10,663 nt of DNA from NCBI RefSeq assembly GCF_910585845.1, contig NZ_CAJUHF010000078.1:1-10663 (forward strand), given 5' to 3'. Source of the stretch: an uncultured Bacteroides sp. (lineage in GTDB: Bacteria > Bacteroidota > Bacteroidia > Bacteroidales > Bacteroidaceae). The position numbers and the translations under genes are program-made. Positions 1 through 5,820 of the stretch are shown in pieces (the first letter of the stretch is position 1; the number at the start of each line of letters is the position of its first letter). The notes under the pieces were generated by a model. The model had not been told where the DNA came from and searched no databases. It saw only the letters and a list, made by a program, of their open reading frames with translations.

Positions 1-83
1 TTATGCTAATTATCGTTAACCGTATTCAATTTTCTTATTATAGTTCATATTCTTTCTTTGTTATGATGGTTAAAAAACGGGGG

Positions 84-187
84 AAAGATAGAGAAAAATC
101 CGAAGATGACCAAACGATTTAGGATAACCTATCGGGTGGGTGGAGAGGAATTTGCATTTCTCATCCCGTTTTTCTATCTTTGAACGG
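84..187. other. nested inverted repeats around a promoter
   Basis: Several inverted repeats lie inside one another. An outer pair is AAAGATAGAGAAAAA (84-98) against TTTTTCTATCTTT (169-181), with a two-base bulge. Inside it are TAGG-ATAA-CCTA (120-131) and an imperfect hairpin pairing 138-147 with 158-167. The right arm of the outer pair contains the -7 element of the downstream acetyltransferase promoter, so the structure may act as DNA (an operator) or as the 3' end of a transcript arriving from upstream. A structured leader is less likely, because the predicted start of transcription lies after it. Pairings were found by eye. Confidence 0.35.
151..182 (+). promoter_or_regulatory. Bacteroides-type promoter of the GNAT gene at 217
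   Basis: TTTG at 151-154 and TATCTTTG at 175-182 are separated by 20 bases, an exact fit to the TTTG/TAnnTTTG consensus. Transcription would start near 188, giving a leader of about 28 bases. Confidence 0.8.
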
Positions 188-216
188 TCTAAAAAGTCTA
201 TTAACGTTGATATTAT

Positions 217-693
217 ATGATTAACATCGTACCGATTTTGGGAAACAGGAAAGATTTTCTTGAACTTCTCCTTCTTGCAGATGAGCAGGAGTCTATGATC
301 GATTTTTATCTGGAGCGTGGAGAAATGTATGCGCTTTATGATGGGGACTTAAAGGCTATTTGTGTGGTAACAGATGAGGGAAACGGAATTTGTGAAATAA
401 AGAATATAGCTACCTATCCTCATTGTCAGCGTAGAGGATATGGGACGCGGTTGGTGAGGTTTCTGTTGGAGCACTACAAAGATCGTTGCCAAACAATGTT
501 AGTGGGTACGGGAGACAGCACTTGTACTATATCGTTTTACGAACAGTGTGGATTCACTTACTCTCATCGGATGCCCGATTTTTTCATCAAGAACTATGAC
601 CATCCCATCTACGAGGAGGGGAAACTGTTGCGAGACATGGTTTATCTGAAGATTATTTTCAAACGTGAGCAGGGGACGTCTGTACCCGATTGA
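217..693 (+). CDS. GNAT family N-acetyltransferase
   Basis: A 158-residue protein of the Gcn5-related N-acetyltransferase fold, expected to move an acetyl group from acetyl-CoA to an amine; the substrate cannot be read from the sequence. The acetyl-CoA pyrophosphate-binding loop (motif A) is visible as QRRGYG at residues 71-76, following the beta strand IKNIATYP. The C-terminal motif ISFYEQCGF (105-113) carries the Tyr that often serves as general acid in this superfamily. The protein is soluble, with no signal peptide. The ATG at 217 fits the predicted transcription start about 28 bases upstream. It appears to be a single-gene unit, as the next gene is on the opposite strand. Fold assignment is secure; substrate (small molecule, antibiotic or protein) is unknown. 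Confidence 0.9.
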   Translation: MINIVPILGNRKDFLELLLLADEQESMIDFYLERGEMYALYDGDLKAICVVTDEGNGICEIKNIATYPHCQRRGYGTRLVRFLLEHYKDRCQTMLVGTGDSTCTISFYEQCGFTYSHRMPDFFIKNYDHPIYEEGKLLRDMVYLKIIFKREQGTSVPD

Positions 694-777
694 CATGCCG
701 GGAGTTTAGATGAAGTTTTTCCGTGGCGAAAAAGAAAAGCATATTGCAGAACAGATTATCCGCTCCTGCAGAGTTGC

Positions 778-876
778 CGCAAAACAGCTTCGAAACAACT
801 TCAAAACAGCTTCAAAACAACTTCAAAGCTGCTTCAAAACTGTTTTAAAACTGTTTCAAAGCTGCCGCAAAACATG
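778..876. repeat. 11-bp tandem array, nine copies
   Basis: Nine head-to-tail 11-bp units, consensus TTCAAAACAGC, fill 778-876 without gaps: CGCAAAACAGC, TTCGAAACAAC, TTCAAAACAGC, TTCAAAACAAC, TTCAAAGCTGC, TTCAAAACTGT, TTTAAAACTGT, TTCAAAGCTGC, CGCAAAACATG. Each unit carries a run of 3-4 A, so the A-tracts recur about once per helical turn, an arrangement known to bend DNA. The array lies between the 3' ends of two convergent genes. An ORF passes through it (710-928), but the unit is not a multiple of three and nothing supports translation. Confidence 0.9.
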
Positions 877-915
877 TGGGGCGAATCATTATTTTTCTGA
901 TCAGCGAAGTTGCTC

Positions 916-1380
916 TCAATTGAAGTAGTACAGGAACACGGCGATTCCTTCGAGTGCTTTCTTGGGCTGGTCTTTTATTTCAATGGTGAACTTGATTTCT
1001 GCTTTCGCCACGCCGCGCAGATTGGCCAATGCGTGCAGTTTTGCCACCAGGCGGACACTCTGTCCCGACAATACGGCTTGGCCGAACTTCATCTGCTCCA
1101 TGCCGTAGTTGACCATCATTTTCAGGTTGTTCACTTCGATGATCTGGTTCCACAGGTAGGGCAGGATGGAGAGGGTGAGGTATCCATGTGCGATGGTGGA
1201 CTTGAAGGGGCTTTCTTTTTGGGCGCGTTCCGTATCTACATGTATCCACTGATGGTCCAGCGTGGCGTCGGCAAACAGGTTGATGCGTTCTTGCGAGAGT
1301 TCCACGTAATCGGAAATGCCAATCTGCTGGCCTACCAGTTTCTCTAAGTCTTCGTACGAATTGATAATTACTTTTTCCAT
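916..1380 (-). CDS. MaoC-like dehydratase (hot-dog fold)
   Basis: A 154-residue protein of the MaoC/NodN-like hydratase family. Relatives hydrate trans-2-enoyl-CoA (or the ACP thioester) to the (R)-3-hydroxyacyl form. The hydratase-2 signature is present as FADATLDHQWIH (residues 36-47), with Asp42 and His47 in the positions of the catalytic pair. The second conserved patch, STIAHGYLTLSIL (61-73), follows as usual for single-domain members. Length matches the usual 140-160 residues. The start at 1380 gives the family's normal N terminus. It is transcribed away from the ion-channel gene, from its own promoter about 90 bases upstream. No fatty-acid or polyhydroxyalkanoate gene is adjacent, so the natural acyl substrate is open. 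Confidence 0.9.
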   Translation of the reverse strand: MEKVIINSYEDLEKLVGQQIGISDYVELSQERINLFADATLDHQWIHVDTERAQKESPFKSTIAHGYLTLSILPYLWNQIIEVNNLKMMVNYGMEQMKFGQAVLSGQSVRLVAKLHALANLRGVAKAEIKFTIEIKDQPKKALEGIAVFLYYFN

Positions 1381-1467
1381 TATTCTGTATATTAGTTAGC
1401 TCTATGGTTGATAATGCTTGTGGCGGGCATTGTTTGTACATGCTCCGCCAAGCGTGAAAATCGGTAA

Positions 1468-1499
1468 CAAATATACTTCATATTCCGGCAACTTGCAAA
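1468..1499 (-). promoter_or_regulatory. promoter of the MaoC-like gene
   Basis: On the minus strand TTTG (1499-1496) and TATATTTG (1475-1468) are 20 bases apart, an exact consensus match. Transcription would begin near 1461, leaving a leader of about 80 bases before the ATG at 1380. Confidence 0.75.
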
Positions 1500-1537
1500 A
1501 AGTCGGGTATCCTTTTTTCTAATCAAAAAGGTTTTCC

Positions 1538-1545
1538 TATTTTTG
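1538..1545 (+). promoter_or_regulatory. -7 element for the ion-channel gene
   Basis: TATTTTTG matches TAnnTTTG exactly and lies 18 bases before the ATG at 1564. No clear TTTG is present at -33, only a T-rich stretch at 1512-1519. It is divergent from the MaoC promoter, with the two -7 elements about 60 bases apart. Confidence 0.55.
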
Positions 1546-1563
1546 TGACAAACATTACGAGGG

Positions 1564-2418
1564 ATGAAACTGAAGGAAAAATTCACGGCACTGATGAATG
1601 ATCAGGCTCTGAAACGGAAACTGTATGTTATTATATTCGAGGCGGATACGCGTGCTGGTAAGCTGTTTGACGTTGTGCTGATCTGGTGCATTTTGCTTAG
1701 TATCGCGCTTGTCATATTGGAGAGCCTGCAGGGGTTGTCGGTGTGGCTGAAGACTCCTTTCATTGTGATGGAGTATCTGCTGACGGCATTCTTCACGTTC
1801 GAGTATGTCACCCGGCTGTATTGTTCGCCACGTCCTGTGAAGTATGCCTTCAGTGCTTTCGGCTTGATTGACTTGCTGGCGACGTTACCCCTTTATCTGG
1901 CTTTCTTGTTGCCCAGGGCGCGTTATCTGCTTATAGTGAGGGCTTTCAGGCTGATACGTATCTTTCGGGTGTTCAAGTTGTTCACTTTCTGGATAGAAGG
2001 GCAAATGCTGCTGACGGCGCTGCGCGACAGTAGCAGGAAGATAGCTGTGTTTTTCGTGTTCGTGCTGATTCTGGTGATAAGCATCGGGACGCTGATGTAT
2101 ATGGTCGAGTGCGGAAATCCCGATACGCAGTTCTGCGATATTCCGAATAGCATATATTGGGCGTGCGTCACGCTGACTACCGTGGGGTATGGCGATATCA
2201 CGCCGGTTACGGGCTTGGGCAAGTTCCTGTCCGGCTGCGTGATGCTGATAGGTTATACGATTATTGCAGTGCCCACGGGCATCGTCTCCGTGTCATTGAT
2301 GAAGAGACAGGAAAGGAGTGCGGCAAAAGAGTGTCCCAATTGTCACCGGAGGGGGCACGACGAGACGGCGAAATATTGCAAGTATTGCGGAGCCGACTTG
2401 GAGGGGGAAGCTGAATGA
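1564..2418 (+). CDS. Kv-type potassium channel with C-terminal zinc ribbon
   Basis: A 284-residue inner-membrane ion channel with six predicted membrane segments: S1 about 35-54, S2 66-85, S3 95-116, S4 118-140, S5 157-181, S6 219-247. S4 has the voltage-sensor pattern of spaced basic residues (Arg120, 126, 129, 132, 135, Lys138). The pore loop contains TTVGYGD (205-211), the K+ selectivity filter, so potassium selectivity is well supported. After S6 comes a short cytoplasmic tail with two CxxC pairs, CPNC (257-260) and CKYC (272-275), the layout of a zinc ribbon. That tail is not part of the classical channel and may sense metal or redox state or mediate assembly (inference). The ATG at 1564 follows a -7 element. 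The gene may lead a unit with yjbQ and the acetyltransferase behind it. Confidence 0.92.
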   Translation: MKLKEKFTALMNDQALKRKLYVIIFEADTRAGKLFDVVLIWCILLSIALVILESLQGLSVWLKTPFIVMEYLLTAFFTFEYVTRLYCSPRPVKYAFSAFGLIDLLATLPLYLAFLLPRARYLLIVRAFRLIRIFRVFKLFTFWIEGQMLLTALRDSSRKIAVFFVFVLILVISIGTLMYMVECGNPDTQFCDIPNSIYWACVTLTTVGYGDITPVTGLGKFLSGCVMLIGYTIIAVPTGIVSVSLMKRQERSAAKECPNCHRRGHDETAKYCKYCGADLEGEAE

Positions 2419-2428
2419 CGCGCCTTAG

Positions 2429-2516
2429 GACTGATATATCATAATATAAAGACTGACATATCATAATATAAAGACTGACATATCATAATATAAAGAATAA
2501 TATACCATAACATAAG
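2429..2516. repeat. 22-bp tandem array, three close copies plus one degenerate
   Basis: Units at 2429-2450, 2451-2472 and 2473-2494 differ by a single base. Each starts GACTGAYATATC and ends ATAATATAAA. A fourth, diverged unit occupies 2495-2516 and ends 6 bases before the start codon of yjbQ. The near-identity suggests recent duplication. The array is very AT-rich and fills almost the whole channel-yjbQ gap. Confidence 0.92.
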
Positions 2517-2522
2517 GATAAG

Positions 2523-2948
2523 ATGGAACAGAATTTCATTACTCAGACAGAGTTTACCTTACGTCCCCGTTCGCGAGGTTTTCATTTGATAACGGAGGAG
2601 ATTGTGCGCAACTTGCCCCGGTTGCCGCAGGCAGGCGTCTTGCATCTTTTCATCAAGCATACCAGTGCGGGACTGACTATCAATGAGAATGCCGATCCGG
2701 ATGTGCGGACAGATATGGAAGCTATTTTCGATCGCTTGGTGCCGGAGCGGGAAACTTATTATACGCATGTCTGCGAAGGGGATGACGACATGCCTGCCCA
2801 TGCCAAGTCGACGTTGGTGGGAAACAGCCTCACCATACCCGTCACTGGCGGCAGGCTGAACATGGGCATTTGGCAAGGCATATATCTTTGCGAATTCCGC
2901 AATCGGGGTGGGGGACGAAGAGTTGTGGCAACCGTCATCGGACAGTAA
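2523..2948 (+). CDS. yjbQ: YjbQ family protein (UPF0047)
   Basis: A 141-residue cytoplasmic protein of the widespread YjbQ/UPF0047 family; some members have weak thiamine-phosphate synthase activity in vitro, and the physiological role is unsettled. The family signatures are all present: HTSAGLTINENADPDV (46-61), EGDDDMPAHAK (85-95) with the conserved acidic and His residues, and WQGIYLCEFR (117-126) followed by a basic GGGRRVV tail. Length equals the family norm and the protein appears complete. The start at 2523 gives the usual short N terminus. The next gene begins 6 bases after its stop codon, so co-transcription is likely. No other thiamine genes are present, so a role in thiamine synthesis is not supported by context. 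Confidence 0.93.
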   Translation: MEQNFITQTEFTLRPRSRGFHLITEEIVRNLPRLPQAGVLHLFIKHTSAGLTINENADPDVRTDMEAIFDRLVPERETYYTHVCEGDDDMPAHAKSTLVGNSLTIPVTGGRLNMGIWQGIYLCEFRNRGGGRRVVATVIGQ

Positions 2949-2954
2949 TCGGCT

Positions 2955-3416
2955 ATGGAGATGAAGATTTCGGCCTCCCGCATCCGGCCTGCAACGGAAC
3001 AGGACTATCAGGCGTTGACGGAATTGTGGGAAGCTTCCGTACGTAGCACGCACCACTTCTTGAGTGAAGAGGATATCCTGTTCTACAAACCCTTGGTCCG
3101 CGACGTTTATTTCCCTGCGGTGGAACTCCATGTCGTAGAGAATCCTGCGGGACGACCTGCCGGATTCGTGGGAGTCAGTGACGAACTGATTGAGATGTTG
3201 TTCGTTCATCCCGACGAACATGGAAAAGGATATGGAAGCGCCTTGCTCCGGTTTGCCGTAGAAGAGAGGGGACTCCGACGGGTGGACGTCAACGAGCAGA
3301 ACGGGAAGGCTCTCTCGTTCTACCTGCACCGGGGCTTTGAGGTGACGGGCAGGGATGAAACGGATGCGCAAGGCAAGCCTTTCCCTATCCTGCACATGAA
3401 GGTGGGGGAGTTGTGA
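2955..3416 (+). CDS. yjaB: GNAT acetyltransferase, YjaB-like
   Basis: A 153-residue GNAT acetyltransferase resembling E. coli YjaB along its whole length. Shared features recalled from that family are THHFLSEED near residues 32-40, the acetyl-CoA loop HGKGYG (89-94), DVNEQN (111-116), SFYLHRGFEVTGR (121-133) and the GKPFPIL ending (140-146). Motif A and the FY general-acid region are both intact, so it should be active; the acceptor substrate is not known. It starts 6 bases after yjbQ and probably shares its transcript. Met at 2955 is used here; an ATG two codons further on (2961) is equally possible. The last codons merge into a GAGAGAGTT tandem repeat that continues past the stop. Confidence 0.88.
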   Translation: MEMKISASRIRPATEQDYQALTELWEASVRSTHHFLSEEDILFYKPLVRDVYFPAVELHVVENPAGRPAGFVGVSDELIEMLFVHPDEHGKGYGSALLRFAVEERGLRRVDVNEQNGKALSFYLHRGFEVTGRDETDAQGKPFPILHMKVGEL

Positions 3417-3469
3417 GAGAGTTGCGAGAGAGTTTTATGAGGGAATTGAGAGAGGGTTATGAGAGAAAT
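3404..3469. repeat. 11/22-bp GAGAGAGTT array overlapping the yjaB stop codon
   Basis: Units start GAGAGAGTTGC (3415-3425), then two 22-bp units at 3426-3447 (starting GAGAGAGTTTTATGAGG) and 3448-3469 (starting GAGAGAGGGTTATGAGA). An 11-bp segment at 3404-3414, GGGGGAGTTGT, matches 8 of 11 positions and is the coding 3' end of the acetyltransferase gene. The array therefore seems to have grown from the gene end. Confidence 0.7.
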
Positions 3470-3548
3470 ACGGAGTGTGAACTGTAGGGTTGCCAAACGG
3501 TGAAAATAGAAAACGTCCTGAGCGAAAACAATACTGAATAAAATTTAA

Positions 3549-3680
3549 ACAGTCTCCAAATAAAAAATAGATACTCTCCGAACAAAAAACAAACACTCTC
3601 TGAGCACAACTTAAACACTCTCTGAGCACAACTTAAACACTCTCTGAACAAAATTTAAAGAGTATCTAAAGAACCAAGAA
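3549..3680. repeat. 22-bp tandem array, five clear copies plus one degenerate
   Basis: Units at 3549, 3571, 3593, 3615, 3637 and 3659, each 22 bp. The units at 3593 and 3615 are identical (start ACACTCTCTGAGCACA, end ACTTAA) and 3637 differs at few positions; the first two and the last are more diverged. The last unit ends two bases before the -33 box of the lytic transglycosylase promoter. In the 325-base gene-free stretch 3417-3741 the rest, 3470-3548, holds only weak traces of the same repeat. Confidence 0.9.
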
Positions 3681-3682
3681 AA

Positions 3683-3714
3683 TTTGCTCCATTCCCGCAA
3701 ATATCGTATATTCG
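3683..3714 (+). promoter_or_regulatory. promoter of the lytic transglycosylase gene
   Basis: TTTG (3683-3686) and TATATTCG (3707-3714, one mismatch to TAnnTTTG) are 20 bases apart. Transcription would begin near 3720, about 20 bases before the ATG at 3742. Confidence 0.6.
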
Positions 3715-3741
3715 TCCTCCAAACCCAATTCTGTTTAGAAC

Positions 3742-4722
3742 ATGAAAAAGAACTCCATACATATCATCCTCGTCGCTTCGGTGGCCCTGTGTGCAGGTGT
3801 CGCACTCCCTTTCCTGCTGGGACACAGCGCGATAGACACGGAACAACAGTCGGTGAAGTCGGAAGTCCCCTACTGCGTCACTTCCCCCGTCGTGCCGGAC
3901 AAAATCAGCTTTGCCGGACAGGACGTAGACCTGACACGCTATGACCTTCGCGAACGCATGGACCGCGAACAGCTGGCATTCACCTACATGCACTCCACCA
4001 CCATGCTCACCATCAAGCGCGCCAACCGCTTCTTCCCCCTCATCGAACCGATACTGAAAGAGAACGGCCTCCCCGATGACCTCAAATACCTTGCCGTGAT
4101 AGAAAGCAACCTGGACCCCCTTGCACGTAGTTCGGCAGGAGCCGCTGGCATGTGGCAATTCATGCAGACCACCGGAAGGGAGTACGGCCTCGAAGTCAAC
4201 ACCAATGTCGACGAGCGCTATCATGTGGAAAAAGCCACCCGGGCAGCCTGCAAGTACCTGAAAGACGCCTATCAGAAATACGGTGACTGGCTTAGCGTGG
4301 CTGCTTCCTACAACGGCGGACAGGGACGCATCTCCACAGAACTGAAACGCCAACTTGCCGACCAAGCCACGGACCTTTGGCTGGTGGAGGAGACTTCCCG
4401 CTACATGTTCCGCCTGCTTGCCGCCAAAGCCATCATCAGTGCCCCGCAGCGCTACGGCTTCTTGCTGAAACGGGAGCAGCTCTATCCGCCCATCCCCTGC
4501 ACGGAAACCTCGGTCGATACCGCCATCGACGATCTGGTGCAGTATGCCCGAAGCCGGGGAATCACGTATGCCCAACTGAAGGATGCCAATCCTTGGCTGC
4601 GCGACACCTCGCTGCAAAACAAGAGCAGACGCACCTATGTACTGAAGATACCTACGCAGGCAGGTATGCACTATGACCCACGGAAGACAGTGCCTTACAA
4701 TAAGAATTGGGTCATCGACTGA
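3742..4722 (+). CDS. membrane-anchored lytic transglycosylase (SLT domain)
   Basis: A 326-residue peptidoglycan-cleaving enzyme. Lytic transglycosylases cut the MurNAc-GlcNAc bond and form 1,6-anhydro-MurNAc. The N terminus has a basic start (MKKN) and a hydrophobic segment at about residues 7-26, acting as a signal peptide or anchor to the periplasm. Cys17 sits in a poor lipobox, so lipoprotein status is doubtful. The SLT (GH23) domain covers about 100-215. AVIESNLDP places the catalytic Glu at 121, followed by GAAGMWQFMQTTGREYGL (133-150) and AASYNGGQGRI (187-197), all diagnostic. The MltD-like core is present. A C-terminal stretch (from about 250) resembles the region following SLT in MltD homologues, but no clear LysM repeat is visible. 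The gene is noticeably richer in GC than the spacers around it. Confidence 0.93.
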   Translation: MKKNSIHIILVASVALCAGVALPFLLGHSAIDTEQQSVKSEVPYCVTSPVVPDKISFAGQDVDLTRYDLRERMDREQLAFTYMHSTTMLTIKRANRFFPLIEPILKENGLPDDLKYLAVIESNLDPLARSSAGAAGMWQFMQTTGREYGLEVNTNVDERYHVEKATRAACKYLKDAYQKYGDWLSVAASYNGGQGRISTELKRQLADQATDLWLVEETSRYMFRLLAAKAIISAPQRYGFLLKREQLYPPIPCTETSVDTAIDDLVQYARSRGITYAQLKDANPWLRDTSLQNKSRRTYVLKIPTQAGMHYDPRKTVPYNKNWVID

Positions 4723-4748
4723 GACTGTGCCGCGCTGCATGGCTTCGC

Positions 4749-4880
4749 GCCTCTCCGGAGAGAGTTTGTCAAGGCTTCTTCGCCTGTCCGGAGAGTGCTT
4801 GTCGCTGCTTCTCCGCTTGTCCGGAGAGAATTTGTCAAGGCTTCTTTGCCTGTCCGGAGAATACTTGTCACTGCTTCTCC
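4749..4880. repeat. 33-bp tandem array, four copies in an A-B-A-B order
   Basis: Units at 4749-4781, 4782-4814, 4815-4847 and 4848-4880. Odd units end TTTGTCAAGGCTTCTTY; even units end CTTGTCRCTGCTTCTCC, giving a 66-bp higher order. All share TCCGGAGA, and the first holds the perfect palindrome CTCTCCGGAGAG (4751-4762). The array lies between convergent genes, and its last unit includes the final four codons and stop of the DUF4130 gene at 4868-4882. Because 33 is a multiple of three, both strands give an 11-residue repeat on translation, but I see no sign of a real gene. Confidence 0.92.
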
Positions 4881-5638
4881 GTCAGATGTTTCCAGTAGCG
4901 CACGGGCATGTCCTGCCTGTGCTTCCGCGGATTCAGCCGCTCCTTGATGCAGATGGACTTGAAGTACGTTTTCCATAGTTGCTGGAAGAGCTTTTCGTCC
5001 TTGTCCATCAGGCTCTCGTCCAGCATGCCGGTGACAAGATGTCCCTCGCGGGAACCCTCTTCGAAGGTGACCGGCCGTACCTCCTTCAAGTCATAATAGA
5101 AACCATATGCACGCCTGATGTCATACACCAGCCACGGCTGGCCGGCGAATCTGTCCTTGAAATGGTCCACCACCAGCGGAAGCGCATTCTTCTCCGGTTC
5201 GACCGCCGCAAAGAAAGTGCCGTCGGCCGATTTCTGAAAGCGGATGAACTGCATCAGGCGGATACGTTCCCAGTCCACTCTTTTCCACATGCGCGACATC
5301 GCCAGCACATCCGCATCGGCAAAGTTTGTCTCAATGGAGCGAGCCGCGTCAATCGTCTTGCGGATATAGCGGAATATCAACATCGGAGTCTCCGCCTCTT
5401 CCGCCAGCCAGCACTGGGCAAGGCAGGACAGGGCACCGTGGGAGAGCTTCTTCTGCAGGCCACGCCACACGCGTCCTGCCTTCTCTTCTTCTGTAATCAC
5501 CGTGAACACCTCGTCGTGAAACAAAGGCAACGGCTCGCCCTCAGGCAGGATGATGTCAGGAAAACTCCGGCGGGAATACGCCTCGAACACGCACGTCAAC
5601 ACTCCTTCGAAGGTATTGTCAAAAACGAACACAATCAT
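4868..5638 (-). CDS. DUF4130 protein, partner of radical SAM DNA repair protein (TIGR03915-like)
   Basis: A 256-residue protein of the TIGR03915/DUF4130 type, described as a putative DNA metabolism protein that occurs beside the radical SAM protein encoded upstream. In some bacteria the same domain is fused to a UdgX uracil-DNA-binding glycosylase, which supports a DNA-repair role. Visible features are the short N-terminal beta-strand start MIVFVFDNTFEGVLTCVFEAY (residues 1-21), the middle segment VDWERIRLMQFIRFQKSADG (121-140) and the characteristic C-terminal motif RLNPRKHRQDMPVRYWK (234-250). No catalytic activity is established for this family. It is read from the same strand as the radical SAM gene after a 182-base gap filled with repeats, so co-transcription is probable. 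The last codons fall in a 33-bp tandem repeat. Confidence 0.88.
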   Translation of the reverse strand: MIVFVFDNTFEGVLTCVFEAYSRRSFPDIILPEGEPLPLFHDEVFTVITEEEKAGRVWRGLQKKLSHGALSCLAQCWLAEEAETPMLIFRYIRKTIDAARSIETNFADADVLAMSRMWKRVDWERIRLMQFIRFQKSADGTFFAAVEPEKNALPLVVDHFKDRFAGQPWLVYDIRRAYGFYYDLKEVRPVTFEEGSREGHLVTGMLDESLMDKDEKLFQQLWKTYFKSICIKERLNPRKHRQDMPVRYWKHLTEKQ

Positions 5639-5648
5639 AAAGCTGCAT

Positions 5649-5803
5649 TTTTAAGGAAACGATATCTCTGTTATCAGGAAACGGTATTTTCATTACATCT
5701 TCATTATCAGGGAACAATCTTTTCATTATATCTTCATTGTCAGAGAATGACACCTCTTATTATTAGGAAGCGGCTCTTTTATTATTAAGCAGCGGCTTTC
5801 TTA
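5649..5803. repeat. 22/11-bp tandem array inside the repair operon
   Basis: Units of 22 bp at 5649, 5671, 5704, 5760 and 5782 and one of 23 bp at 5737 share a TTATCAGGAA-like start and a TTTTCA/TTTTA-like end. Two 11-bp units, TTACATCTTCA (5693-5703) and TTATATCTTCA (5726-5736), sit between them. The array fills the gap between the radical SAM gene and its partner, leaving about 10 bases at the partner's start. Confidence 0.85.
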
Positions 5804-5820
5804 TTCTCTGAACGACGCCC

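Noticed and set aside
63..122. 19-codon ORF (MMVKKRGKDREKSEDDQTI) behind a TTTCTTTG element
   Set aside because: Too short to judge and without family resemblance; the -7 match has a mismatch at its second base and no good -33 partner.
710..928. 72-codon ORF on the plus strand
   Set aside because: About half of it is the 11-bp repeat array, whose period is not a multiple of three, and it overlaps the end of the MaoC-like gene. No family resemblance and no promoter.
910..1347. 145-codon plus-strand ORF opposite the MaoC-like gene
   Set aside because: An antisense shadow: the minus-strand frame has the full hydratase motif and a consensus promoter.
3435..3651. Two overlapping minus-strand ORFs rich in Cys/Phe/Ser
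   Set aside because: They are translations of the 22-bp repeats (RECLSCAQRVF-type periodicity), in two frames at once, which is expected from repeats and not from genes.
3549..3680. Regular 22-bp repeats considered as a CRISPR array
   Set aside because: The units are directly adjacent with no unique spacers between them, and no cas genes are present.
4673..4978. ORFs on both strands with 11-residue repeats (LSGExLSxLLR)
   Set aside because: The 33-bp unit is a multiple of three, so every frame repeats. They overlap the ends of two well-supported genes, and similar non-coding arrays occur in other spacers.
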